DNA from: Schizophyllum amplum
Lineage: Eukaryota; Basidiomycota; Agaricomycetes; Agaricales; Schizophyllaceae
DNA length: 64,000 nt
Direction: 5' to 3'
Assembly (NCBI GenBank): GCA_007026445.1
Contig: VDMD01000066.1
Span: forward strand, 62,001-126,000
The notes under the pieces: model-generated
Told to the model about the DNA's origin: nothing
Databases searched by the model: none
The model's input: only the letters and a program-made list of their open reading frames with translations
Shown: positions 32,616 through 43,379 of the stretch, in pieces
Numbering within the stretch: position 1 is the stretch's first letter
Layout of the letters: every line of letters begins with the position of its first letter
Program-made: the position numbers and the translations under genes

Positions 32616-32760
32616 CTCCCAGCGCGCCTAGCACGGTGATAGCGGTTAGGAGGAACGATGATCTAGGGGCGGGTTTAGGTGGTCACCGGGGGGATCACGA
32701 GGCGGGCATGAGTTTTGTTACACAACGGATGGTCTAGCAGGGTTTTGCTGCAGAGGAGGG

Positions 32761-33575
32761 GTTGCATACCGTCCACATAAACGCGATGGGTGTACGGCAG
32801 CCGCACTGCTCACAAGAGTCATGTGACCGTTCTGGTGATCTGACGACGAGGAGTCCTCCGAGGAGACATCCAACAAAAGTTGAATTGAGGATTTTTCCTG
32901 GCTTCAAGACACGCCCGCTGAGGAGAACGTTTCAGAATTACAGCGGAGAGGGTGACAGTAGGGACCTACCTTGGTTGGTATAATTTCGAGGAACTCACTG
33001 CGAAAGGGGTTTTCATGCGAGAATGAGGTCAAATCGCAGGTCTGCGGGAAAATACTTGCCCAGAAGTCGTCCCCTCTCGGCTGAGGCCGGCATAGCTTCA
33101 TATAACCACAGCAAAATCAGCCACCAGCTCGAAGCAGGCGTTGTAATGTCGCTCATAGGATGCTGATGACGCGCTAAGTATCGAGAATGTGTTATTGATT
33201 TCGCTTGCATTGGAACTAGTGAGAATGAAAAACGTGAGAGCTCGTGATCTGTAGAGAATGGGGAAGCGACAACCTGGCGACAACTCTGTTGAAGGACGGA
33301 AGGGCGCAGGAGGCGCCATAAGTATACGGCACGTGTAAAGTACACGCGTTGCACGTGGGCAAGGAAATTTCAACCTTGGCCTGATCGGGACGTCGCGCCG
33401 CCCGCGTCTTTCCTTCCCCGCTCCTCTTGTTCTCTGCTGACTGGGATTCGCGGTTCTTCAAAAATAATCTATCTGGTTTCTCAACACAGGCGTCTGCTAC
33501 CAGCCGCTAGGAAAGGAATTGTCAATACGCGTTCAGATAGGATTGCTAATCCTCGCTCCTCCTCGTATGTCGTGA
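32761..33575. other. Intergenic, no gene seen
   Basis: Spacer between the divergent SDR copy 1 and the PPR-like gene. Only short open frames are present. Confidence 0.4.
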
Positions 33576-35390
33576 ATGCTACGCGTATTCCGCTCATCTC
33601 GCGCGTGCAAAGCAACGAACCCATCACGCTTCTGGCGGCGCAGCGACCTGGGAACGCTCAAGAAATGCGGCTCTTGCCCCTGGCCTCTCGCACGCGCTCA
33701 GAGCGGGCTAGCGTCAGCGACGTCTTCGAAGACGGTCGACATGCAGCCGGTATCAAGGGCGTTGCAGAACATGGTGCGGACGGGCGACATCTTCAAGAAC
33801 AGGAAGGGAATGGACAAGGTCGCCAAGTCCTCGCAGCACCTCGCATTCGAGAACATCATTGTTCTCCTCATCCACCACGGCCGCTTCCACGAAGCAGGCG
33901 TCGTCCACGGGGACATGCTCGACGCCGGCTTCATCCCCTCCCCCGCCACGAACGCAGACATGCTCGCCATCGCCCTCGTCACCGATCCCTCCGACGAGCG
34001 CGCCATCCACAACGAGCTCGCAGAGTGCTTCAGGCACCACACGTTCGACGACCACGACCTCTCGCACCTCATCTCCTTCATGCGCCGCCTCGCCCATCCC
34101 CCTCGCACCATCATCCCCGTCGTCAGCATCTACCTCGCCGTCAAGGCCCAGGACACCGCCTACCGCCCCTCCCAAACCATCATCAGCGACTTTGTCGAAC
34201 TGCAGGTGCAGGCCGGCCTGGAGCAGGAAGCGCGCATCACGCTGCGTCAGTACCAAGGCCGGACGGTAGACGTCGACGAGACCGAGCTGCTGGCGAGCCT
34301 CGCGGACCAGAACGAGGACAGCGGCGAGTCGAACGCGCGCCTCGTCCGCGCCGGCGTGCGCCTGGCCAGCATGCGCGCCGACGTCGACGCGCACCTCGAC
34401 GTGCACATTCTCAACGCGCTCATCCACCGCCAGATCAACCACGAGCGCTGGGACCTCGCCTACGCGCTCTACACCGTGCTCCTCGAGCTCGGCGCGCGCA
34501 CGCCCGTCCGCCCGGACGGCGAGACCTTCCAGACCGTCTTCTACGCGGCGACGCGGCTGTACAAGCCCGTCATGAGCACGCGCAGCGCCGCCCTGCGCCA
34601 GGAGCACGCCGCGCAGGTGCCGGAGAACGCGGTCCCGCCGTGGCGCGTGTTCCGCGACATGATGCGCTTCCAGTTCAACAGGGTGTACGAGCGCCCGTGG
34701 TCGTCGGCGAGCGTCGCGCAGGCGTCGCTGGTGTCCGCGCTGCGCGCGCTCCTGGCGACGTCGGACTACGCGGGCGCGCACGTCGCGCTGCGGCAGTTCG
34801 CGGAGCGGGGCATAGCGGTACCGCCGCAGGTGTACCTGTACGTCGCGCGGCACCTCACGAAGCGCCTGCGGAACAACGTCGCGGCCAACTCTGCTGAGCG
34901 CGCTGCGTACGCGGCAGCGGTGGAGCGCGGGAACGCGCAGCCACGGGAGGACGACCCGACGCCGCGCTGGTTCTCGCATCTTCTAGGCGAGGGCGCGGAG
35001 GTCGACATGGCGGACGACGCGGCCGTCGCTGCGCTGCTCGTCCACCGCGGGCAGCAGCCGGTGGCCGAACTCGCTGACCCACCGCCTGCTGCGGGTGAGC
35101 CTCCGGCGCAGGTACCGCTCTACGCGCATATGGTGGGCAAGAGGCCCCTGCCCCCGCGCACGTTCCTGTCGACGATACCACTAGAGAACCTCATGCGGCG
35201 TGCTATGTTTTTGTCGGTGCCGAAGGCGCGGCGGTGGGAGTATGATGAGAGTCCCGAGCGCGCGCATGCGCTCGTGGAGGCGAAGATAGAGGAGTCGCGC
35301 AGGGAGATGATCCCAGAGGGCGTCGAGCTGTGGACGTGGCAGCAGGATTGGCGCAAGACGCCTCCGACGCGGCATAGGCGGAAGCGGTAG
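33576..35390 (+). CDS. PPR-like mitochondrial protein (single exon)
   Basis: An intronless 604-aa frame. The N-terminus is rich in Arg, Ser and Ala with few acids (MLRVFRSSRACKATNPSRFW), typical of a mitochondrial presequence. The body is almost wholly alpha-helical with repeated helix-pair units such as WDLAYALYTVLLELG followed by TFQTVFYAATRL, and DYAGAHVALRQFAERGI followed by VYLYVARHL, resembling pentatricopeptide or TPR-type repeats. The C-terminus is basic (KTPPTRHRRKR). Fungal proteins of this kind act in mitochondrial RNA metabolism or translation; that role is inferred. The very GC-rich codons open long false frames in other registers. Confidence 0.78.
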   Translation: MLRVFRSSRACKATNPSRFWRRSDLGTLKKCGSCPWPLARAQSGLASATSSKTVDMQPVSRALQNMVRTGDIFKNRKGMDKVAKSSQHLAFENIIVLLIHHGRFHEAGVVHGDMLDAGFIPSPATNADMLAIALVTDPSDERAIHNELAECFRHHTFDDHDLSHLISFMRRLAHPPRTIIPVVSIYLAVKAQDTAYRPSQTIISDFVELQVQAGLEQEARITLRQYQGRTVDVDETELLASLADQNEDSGESNARLVRAGVRLASMRADVDAHLDVHILNALIHRQINHERWDLAYALYTVLLELGARTPVRPDGETFQTVFYAATRLYKPVMSTRSAALRQEHAAQVPENAVPPWRVFRDMMRFQFNRVYERPWSSASVAQASLVSALRALLATSDYAGAHVALRQFAERGIAVPPQVYLYVARHLTKRLRNNVAANSAERAAYAAAVERGNAQPREDDPTPRWFSHLLGEGAEVDMADDAAVAALLVHRGQQPVAELADPPPAAGEPPAQVPLYAHMVGKRPLPPRTFLSTIPLENLMRRAMFLSVPKARRWEYDESPERAHALVEAKIEESRREMIPEGVELWTWQQDWRKTPPTRHRRKR

Positions 35391-36379
35391 CGGATGTTGC
35401 TACACTGTAGGTATGTGTATGGCTGTGGAGAGGACGGGGTTCTGGATGCTCATTATTTTTCAGCTTTAGATATCATGTTCTCGTCGCCGCTCAGCCTCGA
35501 GCTTCGGCCTCCCTAATCGCTTGCCGCCCAAACCAGCAGGCGACGTTTGGTACATTGGGGCACGCCCATGTATGGCCATCACTCGCCCAAGGCCTCCGTC
35601 GATGCCTTCATATCATATGGGACACTAGATGCCTCATATCATACGGGACGCCAGATGCCTCCATACTGTATGGGACGCTAGATGCGATGAAGTAGACGCG
35701 TGAGTGAGTAAGTCGGGGGAGGATGTCGACTATACCAGCGAAAGTACTGTAACACTGAGTAATACTAATTTGATGCTCGCTGCTTCCTGTTCTGGATATG
35801 CTCTCCGCTCTCCAGCAGGCCTGCGTGCTGCTTTGAGTGAGTGTTGTGCGCCGTCTCGAGTAATAAGTACCACCCCCACTACTTTTGCAGCTTGCTGGTG
35901 GCCCCGAGCGTTGAGGCCTGTGACCTGTGACGTGATCGTGACTCGAGTCCCCCAACTCCGGAAATCCATCCCACCCTGCTTCACAGCGTCTGCTCTTCAA
36001 AGCGGCAAAGCGCGATGCACTTCCTACTCTGGCCACAAGCAGTGCTTCAGTCGAAGTCAATAGAACATGTACAACGTCCTGACTGACGATTGATGATCAA
36101 CATCCTCAGTCCTGAGAAGCTGGATTCTCGCACCGCAGCGGGCTGACACTTTAGCATCGCTATAGGACCCTTACGCGAGCCCTTGTGAGTCCTCGCTATC
36201 ATCCTCTTTGCCGTCTGTACTGACAATTGGCCCGCATAGATGTGTCCATCGAGAAGAAACATCGTCGCCAGAACGGTCGTCACATGACATTTGGAGTCGT
36301 CGCGCTCCCATTGCGCTGCAGCCTCTGCCTTGCTGCTGCACTGCAACGCCAGCCTCGGCAAACCATCAGACCCTCCGTT
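35391..36379. other. Intergenic, no gene seen
   Basis: Contains the 26-bp tandem repeat at 35607-35685 and otherwise unremarkable sequence. Confidence 0.4.
35607..35685. repeat. Three 26-bp tandem repeats
   Basis: Three consecutive units with the pattern CATAT..TATGGGACxCTAGATGC differ at a few positions. Confidence 0.8.
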
Positions 36380-36508
36380 GTGCACTGTGCAGGCTTAGCA
36401 CCCTCCGTTGTGTAACAAAACTCATGCCCTCCCCCCGGTGACCACCTAAACCCGCCCCTATATCATCGTTCCTCCTAACCGCTATCACCGTGCTAGGCGC
36501 GTTGGGAG

Positions 36509-36515
36509 ATATAAA
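36509..36515 (+). promoter_or_regulatory. TATA box of SDR copy 2
   Basis: ATATAAA, about 90 bp before the ATG at 36606, within the block shared with SDR copy 1. Confidence 0.6.
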
Positions 36516-36605
36516 GACGATAGAGGCGAGGTAGAAGGTATTGAGACATTGTTGCCTCACCACGCTAAGTACTGACCCTCACCACGCTAAGTACTGACCC
36601 TCATC

Positions 36606-38002
36606 ATGCTAGCCCCCGGTCGAACTTTGACACGCGGCGTGCCCGGCGCGGTGAGGGCCTTGCGCGCGCTCCGCGCGCCAACACACTCCCAATCATACGC
36701 GCCAGCACAGTCCCAAAGACACGCGCCTCGTTCGCAAAGCACTGTCCGCACCCTTGCCACGCGGTCGGCTATGGACGACAAACGTGGCAGCGCGCAGGGG
36801 ATGTCGCCCCACGAGGCCGTGGCCACGTCGATTCGTGAGCCTACCGTCGCCGAGCTGTTCTCGCTGAAGGGGCGGACCGCAATCGGTGCGTGTCTCCCTT
36901 CGCTTTCTGAGTGTCTCCTCTCGGTCCGCGCCCTCTGACGCTTACCTCACAGTCACCGGCGGAGGCCGCGGTCTCGGGATCACGCTCGCTGGCGCGTATC
37001 TAGAGGCAGGCGCCGATGTCTATTGCGTAGACGTCCTCCCCACGGCTGCATCGCACGAAGAGTGGGACCGCCTGAGGGCGAAGGCGAAAGACGCGGGGCG
37101 GGCGCTGGGCTACAGGCAGCTCACGCTGGGCTATCGGCAGCTCACGCTGGGCTATCGGCAGCTCACGCTGGGCTATCGGCAGCTAGACATTCCGGACCAG
37201 GCGCGCGTCAATGAGGTGTTTAGGGAGATTGCGGAGGAGGCGCCGACGCCGGTGCGGGTGTTGATGGCGGCGGCGGGAAGTGAGTTTTGTTCTCCCCTCC
37301 TCGGCGTCTGCTAGTAAAATGGGTGCTCATCAGCGTGGACCCGCGCTGACAGTCCAGCACGAGTCTGACGCGATTGCGTATGATGAGAAGGACGTACGGC
37401 GGGTGATCGACGTGAACGTTGTTGGCACGTTCAACACCGTCCAGGCTGCCGCGCGGCTCATGCAGCAGCACGACCTCGGCGGCTCCATCGCCATGATCGC
37501 CTCCATGAGCGCCACAATAGCGAATCGGGGGCTCACCTGCGTTCCCTAGTGCGTTTATTTTATCCCTAATGGCGACCTCTGCAGCGGCAGAACGCTAACG
37601 CAAACCCAAACCTTACGCAAAACCCAACTCTAACGCAAACCCAACTCTCGCAGCAACTCCTCAAAGGCAGCGCTAGTCCAGATGGCACGGACGCTCGCGA
37701 TGGAATGGGCGCCGTCCATACGCGTGAATACGCTGAGTCCGGGGTACATTAAGACGATTTTGACGGAGAGGCTCATGGCGGATCGGCCTGGGATTTCTGG
37801 GCGGTGGGAGGGGGATAATCCGCTGGGGCGGATGTCCTTGCCGTATGAATACAAGGGGCCGGCTATCTTCCTTGCTTCGGACGCGAGCTCGTTCTGCAAT
37901 GGGTTTGATTTGCGCTGCGAGTATGTGTGATTTTCATGTGGCGGTTTGTGACCATGTTTGCTGACAAGGTTTTATTGCAGTGGTGGGCATGCGGCCTGGT
38001 AG
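36606..38002 (+). CDS. Short-chain dehydrogenase/reductase, copy 2 (5 exons)
   Basis: Model: exons 36606-36885, 36953-37279, 37353-37548, 37654-37920 and 37981-38002, giving 363 aa. The last three exons have exactly the same lengths as in copy 1 (196, 267 and 22 nt). All SDR motifs are kept: TGGGRGLG, YNSSK rebuilt across intron 3, LSPGYI, GGHAAW. Copy 2 is longer for two reasons: insertions in the Arg/Ser-rich presequence, and a 21-bp tandem expansion (37105-37184) that inserts three extra LGYRQLT units just before the DxxD/E region. The frame stays intact, so the protein is probably made. Whether the enlarged loop alters cofactor or substrate binding is unknown. Confidence 0.88.
37105..37184 (+). 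repeat. 21-bp coding tandem repeat in SDR copy 2
   Basis: Unit CTGGGCTATCGGCAGCTCAC plus G occurs 3.8 times; SDR copy 1 has a single unit. Each unit encodes LGYRQLT. Confidence 0.95.
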
Positions 38003-38850
38003 AGTGCAGGTGCAGTCAGCGCCGGCTGGTTCGGTGCTGATGTTAGATGCGCTTTAGTTGGATTCCTATCAGACCTCTATGGGAGTGTACGAGATTGAAG
38101 CTGGACGGTGCACCCTGGATGTAAATACTGTACCCAGACTGAATGCAAGGGCAGCCCTCGGCATTTTCCGAGTTGGCGTCATCACGACAAACACTTGACA
38201 AACACGACTAAATAGCTGTCTACATTCCTTTCATCCTACCGTCATGACCGTCGAAATCAAGATAGCAATTGCATCGTGGCTCTTCCTCGCAGATAACGGA
38301 GTGATGTTGACTACGAATCGGGAACGCGCGTGACTTGGCCTGAAGTTGACCGAATGTTCACTGCAGTGCTTGGTTCTTGGCAAGCGGCACGGCGCCCAGT
38401 TGACGAAACAGTACCTTTGCATCCACGCACCATACAGCTTCAAGCTTCAACGATTGAGGTGTCGACTGAGCTGTGTACTTGAGAGGACTCGGGGCAAGGT
38501 GTGTATTCATGAGATTTGAAAGCTTCCTTCAATTGATAAGCCATCACAGGCTATTCGATGTCGGTCCCTGCACCCGGGATTCGACATGGCGCCTGAGCTT
38601 TTCCTGGCGCCAGGCGCATCCCGAAGCGCGCGGCGTCCTTTCCCCGCAATTCTCAGCGCGCTCGAATACAGACGCACCCCACGTGCCCTTAGCATGGGGC
38701 GAGACCGATCACCGCCATGATCGCCTCCTACTTCAACTCGAGATGACCCGCGTCTTTCCCAACTCCTTCCTCCCCGCTCCCGCGAGGACGTAGCGCATCC
38801 TTCGCTCACTGCGCAGAACTTGGGCGGCGCACTTCACGTATAGCACGACC
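38003..38850. other. Intergenic, no gene seen
   Basis: Space between SDR copy 2 and the GH5 gene. The last ~200 bp would hold the GH5 promoter; no clear TATA box was recognised. Confidence 0.4.
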
Positions 38851-41174
38851 ATGACGAGCAACAACTCCCCATCCCTCGCGCACGAATCACTGGATCCACC
38901 GCCACCCCTCCTCGACACCCCGCGGGAGTCAGCATATGGGAACGCGTCCAATCGGACGTCTTACGCGGACAGCCCACTCGTGGACGCCTCGACCAAGGAG
39001 GCTGGCGGGACGGCACCTCAGACGAGCGCGACATCGACCAGGCGGAAGCTCGTGTGGGCGCTAGGCGCCGTCGCCGCACTTGCAGTCATCCTCCTCGCCA
39101 TCCTCCTCCCCCTCCACTTCACAGGCCATCTCGGATCCAGCGGTGACCCGAAGGGCGCCGCGGTCTCCAACGGCGGCACTGGCGACGGGGGCGGCGACGT
39201 GCCTGACGAGGCAGACCCGGCATCACCGGAAGGCCTGATCAGCGGGGGGAATGGAACTATGCTCACGCTGGACAGCGGCGAGGAGTTCATGTATATCAAT
39301 CCGTTCGGAGGGTACTGGGCGTATGATCCCGATGATGTTTACGGGAGCTACGGGAAGGCGAATGAGTGGACGCCGGCGCTCAACGAGACGTGGACGTGGG
39401 GCCAGGACAGGGTGCATGGGTGCGTCGGGTTTTCGATTGTGCTCTGATGCTGGCTAACTACCTTGTACTTATAGTGTAAACCTCGGCGGACTGTTCGTCC
39501 TTGAACCATTCATCGTTCCCGCGTTGTTCCAGAAGTACGATGGTACCGTCGACGAGTGGACGTTGTACACTGCGATGGCGGAAAACGGGTCTCTGAAAGA
39601 GGAGATGGAAGAGCATTACAATACTTTCATTGTGCGTACGAAGAGGGTACTGCTAACCTCCATCTAACAACTTTCTACAGACCGAGAAGGACTTTATCGA
39701 AATGGTCGCTGCCGGTCTCAACTGGATACGATTGCCCATCCCCTACTGGGCGATCCAAGGCAGTGTATGGGATGGAGAACCATTCCCGGAGGGGCTTTGT
39801 TGGAAGTTCGTCGCCCACTTTTCGTCGATCGCTCCGTCTCACCTGCTGCAGGTATATCCTCCGCGTCATCTCATGGGCGCGCAAGTACGGTATCCGCGTC
39901 AACATCGACGTGCACGCCGTCCCTGGGTCACAGAACGGCTACAACCACTCGGGGAAGCTCGGGCAGGTCAACTTCCTCAACGGCGCCATGGGCATGGCGA
40001 ACGCGCAGCGGCTGCTCGAATACAATCGGATCCTCGTGGAGTTCTTCGCGCAGGAGGAATACCGCAACGTTGTGGTCATGTTTGGCATCATCAACGAGCC
40101 GCTGCTGGCGCAAATTGGTCGGCAGACGTTGAACAGCTTCTTCTTTCAGAGCTACAACGAGATCCGTAACGACATTACCGGTGTTGGCGAGGGCAATGGT
40201 CCGTACTTAGTCATTCACGATGGGTTCGGGACCACCGCTGCGTGGGCGGACACGTTCGACGGCGCGGACCGCATGATCTTGGATACGCACCCGTACTTCG
40301 CGTTCAGCGGCAGTGCAAACAACGCCCCTATCGCCACTGGCATGGAACTTGAAGACGCGGGTGGTGTCTGGCCACTGCAAGCGTGCAACGCGTGGGGCCC
40401 GATGATGAACAGATCGTACGTCGCCTCCTCTTCCTTTCGTGTGTCCACCTCTTACACGAATCTCCCAGAAACACCAACTTCGGTGTCACTGTCGCGGGCG
40501 AGTTCAGCTGCGGCTACAACGACTGCGGCCTCTTCGTGCGCGGCGTTGGCAACGGGGCCATGTACGGCGGCGACTGCAGCCTCTTCGAGGACGCCAGCCA
40601 GTGGAACGCGACGCTCAAAGCCGGCATCAAGACCTTCATCATGGCCAGCATGGACTCCCTCAACGACTGGTTCTTCTGGACGTGGAAGATCGGCAACTCG
40701 ACCGCGGGCCACGTCCAGGCGCCGCTCTGGTCCTACCAGCTCGGGCTGCAGGAGGACTACGTCCCCAGGGACCCGCGGGCGGCGCGCGGCCTGTGTGAGG
40801 CGCTCGGCGGGGAGCGCGAGGAGTTTGATGGCGAGTATGTGCCGTGGGCGACGGGTGGGGCGGGCGCGGGGGAGCTGTCGTCGACGTATCCGTGGCCGCC
40901 GGCGACGATCAACAACGTAGCGGGGGCGGGGGCACCGGCGACGGCGCTTCCGACATATACGGCGACGGCGGCGGTGCCGACGTTGACTGCGAGCGTCAGC
41001 TTCTCTGATGCGCGGGGAGTGGGCGGAGGGGACGTTGATGGCTGGTATGCGACAGGCGACAACGCGCCTGCGGTGACGCCTGTCGCGGGCTGCGTGTACC
41101 CGGACGCTTGGGACGCTCTTGACGTCGCATTGCCGGCTACGACATGTAACGACGACACGGCTACTGCGGCGTAG
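38851..41174 (+). CDS. GH5 exo-beta-1,3-glucanase, membrane anchored (5 exons)
   Basis: Model: exons 38851-39419, 39475-39631, 39681-39805, 39852-40415 and 40469-41174, giving 706 aa. A cytoplasmic disordered N-terminus precedes one transmembrane helix (LVWALGAVAALAVILLAILL), as in type II membrane-anchored fungal glucanases. The catalytic domain has GVNLGGLFVLEPF, WIRLPIPYWA, DVHAVPGSQNG, the acid/base glutamate in FGIINEP (near 40092), and the nucleophile in VAGEFS (40491-40508). A Pro/Thr/Ala-rich C-terminal tail follows. This architecture matches the GH5_9 class that trims beta-1,3-glucan in the cell wall, acting outside the plasma membrane. Confidence 0.93.
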
Positions 41175-41810
41175 GATACCTCACATTTGGATGGATGACT
41201 GTTGACCTGCTTCTAGGAGGCCAACCACGAACTGATGCTTTGCACACAATTTCTAGTTCATATATGGATCGGAGGGATGTAGGTCCGTCGTACTAATACG
41301 GTGGCATGCGACGCTCGGTGTACGATAGCGATGGGTTTACAAAGGCAGGGATAATTACTACTGTACGATATATATTGTGTGATCCAATCCGGAAGGCTAG
41401 GGGGCGCCTGCCATAGTGGCAAACGCTCTTGCGCGGACGTCCTGCACGCTCACCTTACACGGACTCCCCGCACGCACGCAGTCGTAGTCCCGCACGCAGT
41501 CTACAACGCCGGACCATCCGAGGTCCGCGGAAAGCTGATCTTCCCCTCCGCTGACGCTCAGTCCTTGATAAGCACGCCGGCGATGTTTACCCGTGATATA
41601 ACAACGCTTCAAGCTCTCTTCACAGAAATCTATATCCTTACTAGTACTCGAGAGTCGAGACCGACATCGGATTCGACCCGTACTTCAAACGCGCATTTTG
41701 CCACAAAGAGTCGAGCCGCAATTATTCATGATTACATAGGCGCGTATCCTATACGATCTGCTACATGTGTCCGTTTGGTGGTACAGTATTGGTTCATACA
41801 TTTCTCTACA
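41175..41810. other. Intergenic, no gene seen
   Basis: 3' flanks of the convergent GH5 gene and the minus-strand gene at 41811. An AT-rich stretch at 41350-41380 is the likely GH5 3' end region. Confidence 0.4.
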
Positions 41811-42791
41811 CTACTTCTTCTTGTACAGGCTTCGGTACGCTTCAAGCTCGATCCCGATGGCGCGTCCGCGAGCGACAAGCGTCTCCGAGAGCCCATCCCG
41901 CGCGGTAATCTTCAGGGATTGAAGTTTGCTACGGCCCCCCTCATGACGCTTCTCAAGGGCTTCGAGGAGGTAGGCGGGTTCAATGTTGTCGGCGTTCCGC
42001 AGGACAAGCTTCTTTAGGCTGAAGAGCCAGAGCTTATAAGGGAGGACGCAGAGGAGCTCGGCCTCAACGTAGGCATTCGTATGCAGGAAGAGAGAGACAA
42101 GATTGCCAGCCGCCGACGATCGGAGGTAATTTGTAAGGCCAGCTCTGTAGCAGCACTTCATGGAGAGGACCGCCATTGTAAGCTTTCCCGACTCCCCGGC
42201 CCTTGTAAGAAAGTCATAGACGGCCTTTTCGAACGCTCCGGTCGACTTTCCAGGACGCAATATGCTGGCTCTCTTGAGGTCCGGTACATGCAGGACGTTC
42301 AAGAGTTTCGTGAGCTCTGCTTGTTCGTCTGGATCGCTGTTGTTGCCGTTGAAGTTCACCGCCTCGAGGCGAGGTGCCTCCACGGCCTTCGGGAGGTCCG
42401 GTTCGTCCGACTTGTATACGATACCGACGTTGATGGAGTAGGGCTTCCCCTTCCGGCGCAGGATGCCAATGCACTCCACAATTTCGTGCGCGGTACCACG
42501 TCCTAGCAGCCGACGAGACGACGCGCAGTAGTAGAGGCCGGATTCCGACGTCGGGCATGTAGCGAGTGTAGCGGGTGTCGCTATAGCTATAATGAGCGAC
42601 GGCACAATAGCTGGTGGCTATGATTGACTTACACTCATACGCTGTGCGCTTGCCACTCGAGCCCACGGCGCTGTCGCGACTGTAGGGTGACGATACATGA
42701 TGGTTACTGTCGGGCGGTACGTAAGCAGAAGGACATTGCACACGACGAAGTTCACTCACGAACTGGTGCTCGTCTTCTTGTCAGCTGGCAT
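41811..42791 (-). CDS. Unrecognised 282-aa protein (3 exons)
   Basis: Model: exons 42760-42791, 42633-42679 and 41811-42580 on the minus strand. Splice sites are GTGAGT and GTAAGT donors with CAG and TAG acceptors, and phases agree. The short N-terminal part is polar (MPADKKTSTSS). The rest alternates Leu-rich helices with segments such as APRLEAVNFNGNN and WLFSLKKLVLRNADNI. That spacing resembles the leucine-rich C-terminal half of basidiomycete F-box proteins, but no F-box is visible. It ends with a Lys-rich SLYKKK. The function is unknown. Confidence 0.6.
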
Positions 42792-43379
42792 CTTGCTATC
42801 CACTTGTCGGCGATTGAGGAGAAAGGAGAGGAGTTGAGTTATGTAGAGTCCGGGTCGCCATCGTGTCTTATATATGCACTGGCGCAAAGGTCACAAAACC
42901 AGCTCATTGGGTCATCAGTTTGTGGCCGGACAAACACCACGTGCATACCTTCCATTGTTGGGTAGGACCAGCGCTAGAAGCAATGACGAAGGACGAAGGC
43001 CTCGGGACGACGCGCGTATATGTGCGAAGCTTCTCGACGACACAGCTCGTAACCACCGAGTGCTTCGGGAAGCCCTCAGAGCCGGCTTCGTGTGCCTACG
43101 GGGACCAAGCTGAGCGTGCTGCTCATTGGCTGATTTCCATATCACTTACCAATACGCCATAAAACTCACCAGCAGCTGTGTCGTGCTTGGTCCTACCGCA
43201 GCACCGCGTGCTTCTGACAATAGAGACATCAAGGTCACAGCGCAGGAGGCAGTGCGGCATCAGCGTCCACGCGGCCAACTCGAGGCATCGGCATCGGCGT
43301 GAATTATGGAACAATGGGTGATTGCCATAAATGGACACAATGCAGCCGGACGCCGGCCGGGCCGAATCATATACGACCC
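42792..43379. other. Intergenic, no gene seen
   Basis: Upstream region of the 282-aa gene; only short open frames. Confidence 0.4.

Larger units (their letters stand above)
31170..32760. repeat. Inverted SDR duplication, arm 1
   Basis: Promoter, exons and introns match 36380-38010 in inverse orientation. Shared promoter blocks include the TATA region and ACCACCTAAACCCGCCCC (as read upstream of copy 2). Confidence 0.85.
36380..38010. repeat. Inverted SDR duplication, arm 2
   Basis: Counterpart of 31170-32760. The 5' UTR has its own 22-bp duplication (CACCACGCTAAGTACTGACC twice, 36559-36602). Confidence 0.85.

Noticed and set aside
33572..34979. Long overlapping frames of 441 codons (plus) and 408 codons (minus) inside the PPR-like gene
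   Set aside because: They follow from GC-rich third positions of the 604-aa gene; their translations are Arg/His/Pro- or Val/Glu-rich with no domain.
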